Shown here: positions 61,490 to 64,000 of the stretch, in pieces
Numbering within the stretch: position 1 is the stretch's first letter
Layout: each line of letters starts with the position of its first letter
DNA from: Phocaeicola vulgatus
Lineage (GTDB): Bacteria > Bacteroidota > Bacteroidia > Bacteroidales > Tannerellaceae
Assembly (NCBI GenBank): GCA_022009975.1
Contig: CP091733.1
Coordinates: forward strand, 196,001 to 260,000
Direction of reading: 5' to 3'
Length of the DNA: 64,000 bases
The notes under the pieces: model-generated
What the model was told of the DNA's origin: nothing
Seen by the model: only the letters and a program-made list of their open reading frames with translations
Databases searched by the model: none
Position numbers and translations under genes: made by a program

Positions 61490-61635
61490 TTCCCCAAGTG
61501 CCCTCCGGGCGCTTGTTCCCGCGCCAATCCAAAAACGGGGGAAGCTGGGAAGAAAAAACTCCAATCGTTAACACGCTATGGCACAGCCGAAAGCGACCTG
61601 TAATAAAAATATTTCAAAAAATAATAGCAAAAACA

Positions 61636-61667
61636 TTTGGCGGATAAATAAAAACAACCTACCTTTG
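61636..61667 (+). promoter_or_regulatory. rRNA operon promoter P1
   Basis: TTTG, 20 bp, TACCTTTG, followed by CACCCGCAA. About 310 bp before 16S. Confidence 0.75.
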
Positions 61668-61795
61668 CACCCGCAATCGAGAGAGATGCGGCAACGGCAT
61701 GGCGGACGGGACGCCTGGAGGGGCGAGGCTGAGGTTGGAAAATCCAAGCGAAAGCGCCGGACTCCGGAAAGCGGACGAAAAAACTTCCGGAAAAA

Positions 61796-61827
61796 TTTGG
61801 AAGATGAAGGGAAAGTCCTTACCTTTG
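61796..61827 (+). promoter_or_regulatory. rRNA operon promoter P2
   Basis: TTTG, 20 bp, TACCTTTG, followed by CACCCGCAA: same geometry and start region as P1, exactly 160 bp downstream. The leader from here to 16S holds no gene; a 138-codon open frame across it is chance. Confidence 0.75.
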
Positions 61828-61978
61828 CACCCGCAACTCGACAGAGTGCGAAAGGAAGTTCTTTGAAAGATTTACATATACAACGAGTAGTACAAGTATT
61901 AAAGAAGACATACCGTCAAAAATACTTAAGCTCTAATAAAAAAAGGGAATCTTGGGCTGAAGACATAAAAACAAATCA

Positions 61979-63506
<1,528 letters not shown>

Positions 63507-63635
63507 GGAGCATAAAGGTTTCCCCTTGGGCTTGAGTAATGGCAGTATGGCTTCCCGCTTGTACCCGTTGGATATGGAAACATATAAAGGTAAAGAGAGA
63601 AAGATGAGGCTGGGTTTCATCCCGGCAAAGTTGAC

Positions 63636-63709
63636 AGTCCTATAGCTCAGTTGGTTAGAGCGCTACACTGATAATGTAGAGGTCGGCAGTTCAACTCTGC
63701 CTGGGACTA
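63636..63709 (+). tRNA. tRNA-Ile (anticodon GAT)
   Basis: In the 16S-23S spacer. Acceptor AGTCCTA/TGGGACT, anticodon loop CT-GAT-AA, T loop GTTCAAC. CCA not encoded. Confidence 0.96.
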
Positions 63710-63714
63710 CGGAC

Positions 63715-63788
63715 GGGGGATTAGCTCAGCTGGCTAGAGCATCTGCCTTGCACGCAGAGGGTCAACGGTTCGAATCCGTTATTCTCCA
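63715..63788 (+). tRNA. tRNA-Ala (anticodon TGC)
   Basis: In the spacer, 5 bases after tRNA-Ile. Acceptor GGGGGAT/ATTCTCC, anticodon TGC in CTTGCACG, T loop GTTCGAATCC. Confidence 0.96.
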
Positions 63789-63904
63789 CAGACGCCAAAG
63801 TACCAGTTACTTGGCGGGAAGATCTTTGACATGCTGTACATTCAATAAAGTAACGAGAAGAGCAAGCTTGAGAAATATCAATCCGGTGCGCAAGTGCCGT
63901 GACA

Positions 63905-64000
63905 TGGAAAGTAAGCAAGGGCAGACGGTGGATGCCTTGGCTCTCGGAGGCGATGAAGGACGTGATAAGCTGCGAAAAGCCCGGGGGAGATGCAAATAAT
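63905..64000 (+). rRNA. 23S ribosomal RNA, 5' end (partial)
   Basis: AAGGGCAGACGGTGGATGCC and GGCGATGAAGGACGTG are the conserved start of 23S. The gene runs off the window; the 5' end is approximate. Confidence 0.9.

Overview
The window is chromosomal DNA from a Bacteroidales bacterium, most likely Parabacteroides or a close relative in the Tannerellaceae. The evidence is a 16S rRNA gene with Parabacteroides-like signatures, promoters of the Bacteroidetes type (TTG/TTTG, 19-21 bp, TAnnTTTG) with no consistent Shine-Dalgarno sequences, a SusC/SusD pair, and typical families (DUF3078, DUF1573, DUF349, DUF6340, NamZ/GH171). The species cannot be fixed by eye.

Layout. 0-5 kb: end of murI, yccF, an M23 peptidase, a META-domain lipoprotein, NamZ and a small RelA/SpoT-type protein. 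5-13.7 kb: pyrG-yidC, a DUF3078 barrel protein, and an antiporter-kdsB pair. 13.8-22.5 kb: an orphan susCD pair, a YhcG-type nuclease with an IS982-family element sitting 9 bp before its start codon, and a Tat-exported TIM-barrel protein. 22.6-33.2 kb: a DUF6340 lipoprotein, an unknown acidic protein, tRNA-Thr, a stand-alone HsdR_N protein, then alpha-2-macroglobulin and pbpC. 33.4-45.4 kb: trxA, dnaE, mnmD, a sulfatase-LysE-CBM9 group and purL. 45.7-50.9 kb: a MATE-MurK-MurQ operon, ygbA and class I fumarase. 51-61.2 kb: a DUF349 protein, an unassigned ATP-grasp protein, an S41 protease, two DUF1573 proteins with meaB, hisS and mnmA. 61.6-64 kb: an rRNA operon with twin promoters, 16S, tRNA-Ile, tRNA-Ala and the start of 23S.

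Several genes serve the cell wall. NamZ can release MurNAc, MurK can phosphorylate it and MurQ can convert it to GlcNAc-6-phosphate; MurI, PbpC and the M23 peptidase also act on peptidoglycan. The thioester alpha-2-macroglobulin plus PbpC forms the well-known defence/repair pair.

The most unusual signal is in the gaps between genes. Three arrays of exactly 22-bp palindromic units share one consensus, and one of them differs by paired changes that keep the palindrome. A fourth 22-bp array has another sequence, and two further arrays use an 11-bp TTTAAAC unit. A 120-bp element with inverted ends and a GGGGCTG hairpin occurs twice in full and once deleted. These lie at gene 3' ends, mostly between converging genes.

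A caution: 18 genes carry 24 reading-frame breaks. Seventeen are mended by adding one base, mostly in short homopolymer runs, and they hit essential single-copy genes (dnaE, hisS). They look like sequence errors, not pseudogenes, so such genes are annotated here across the break.
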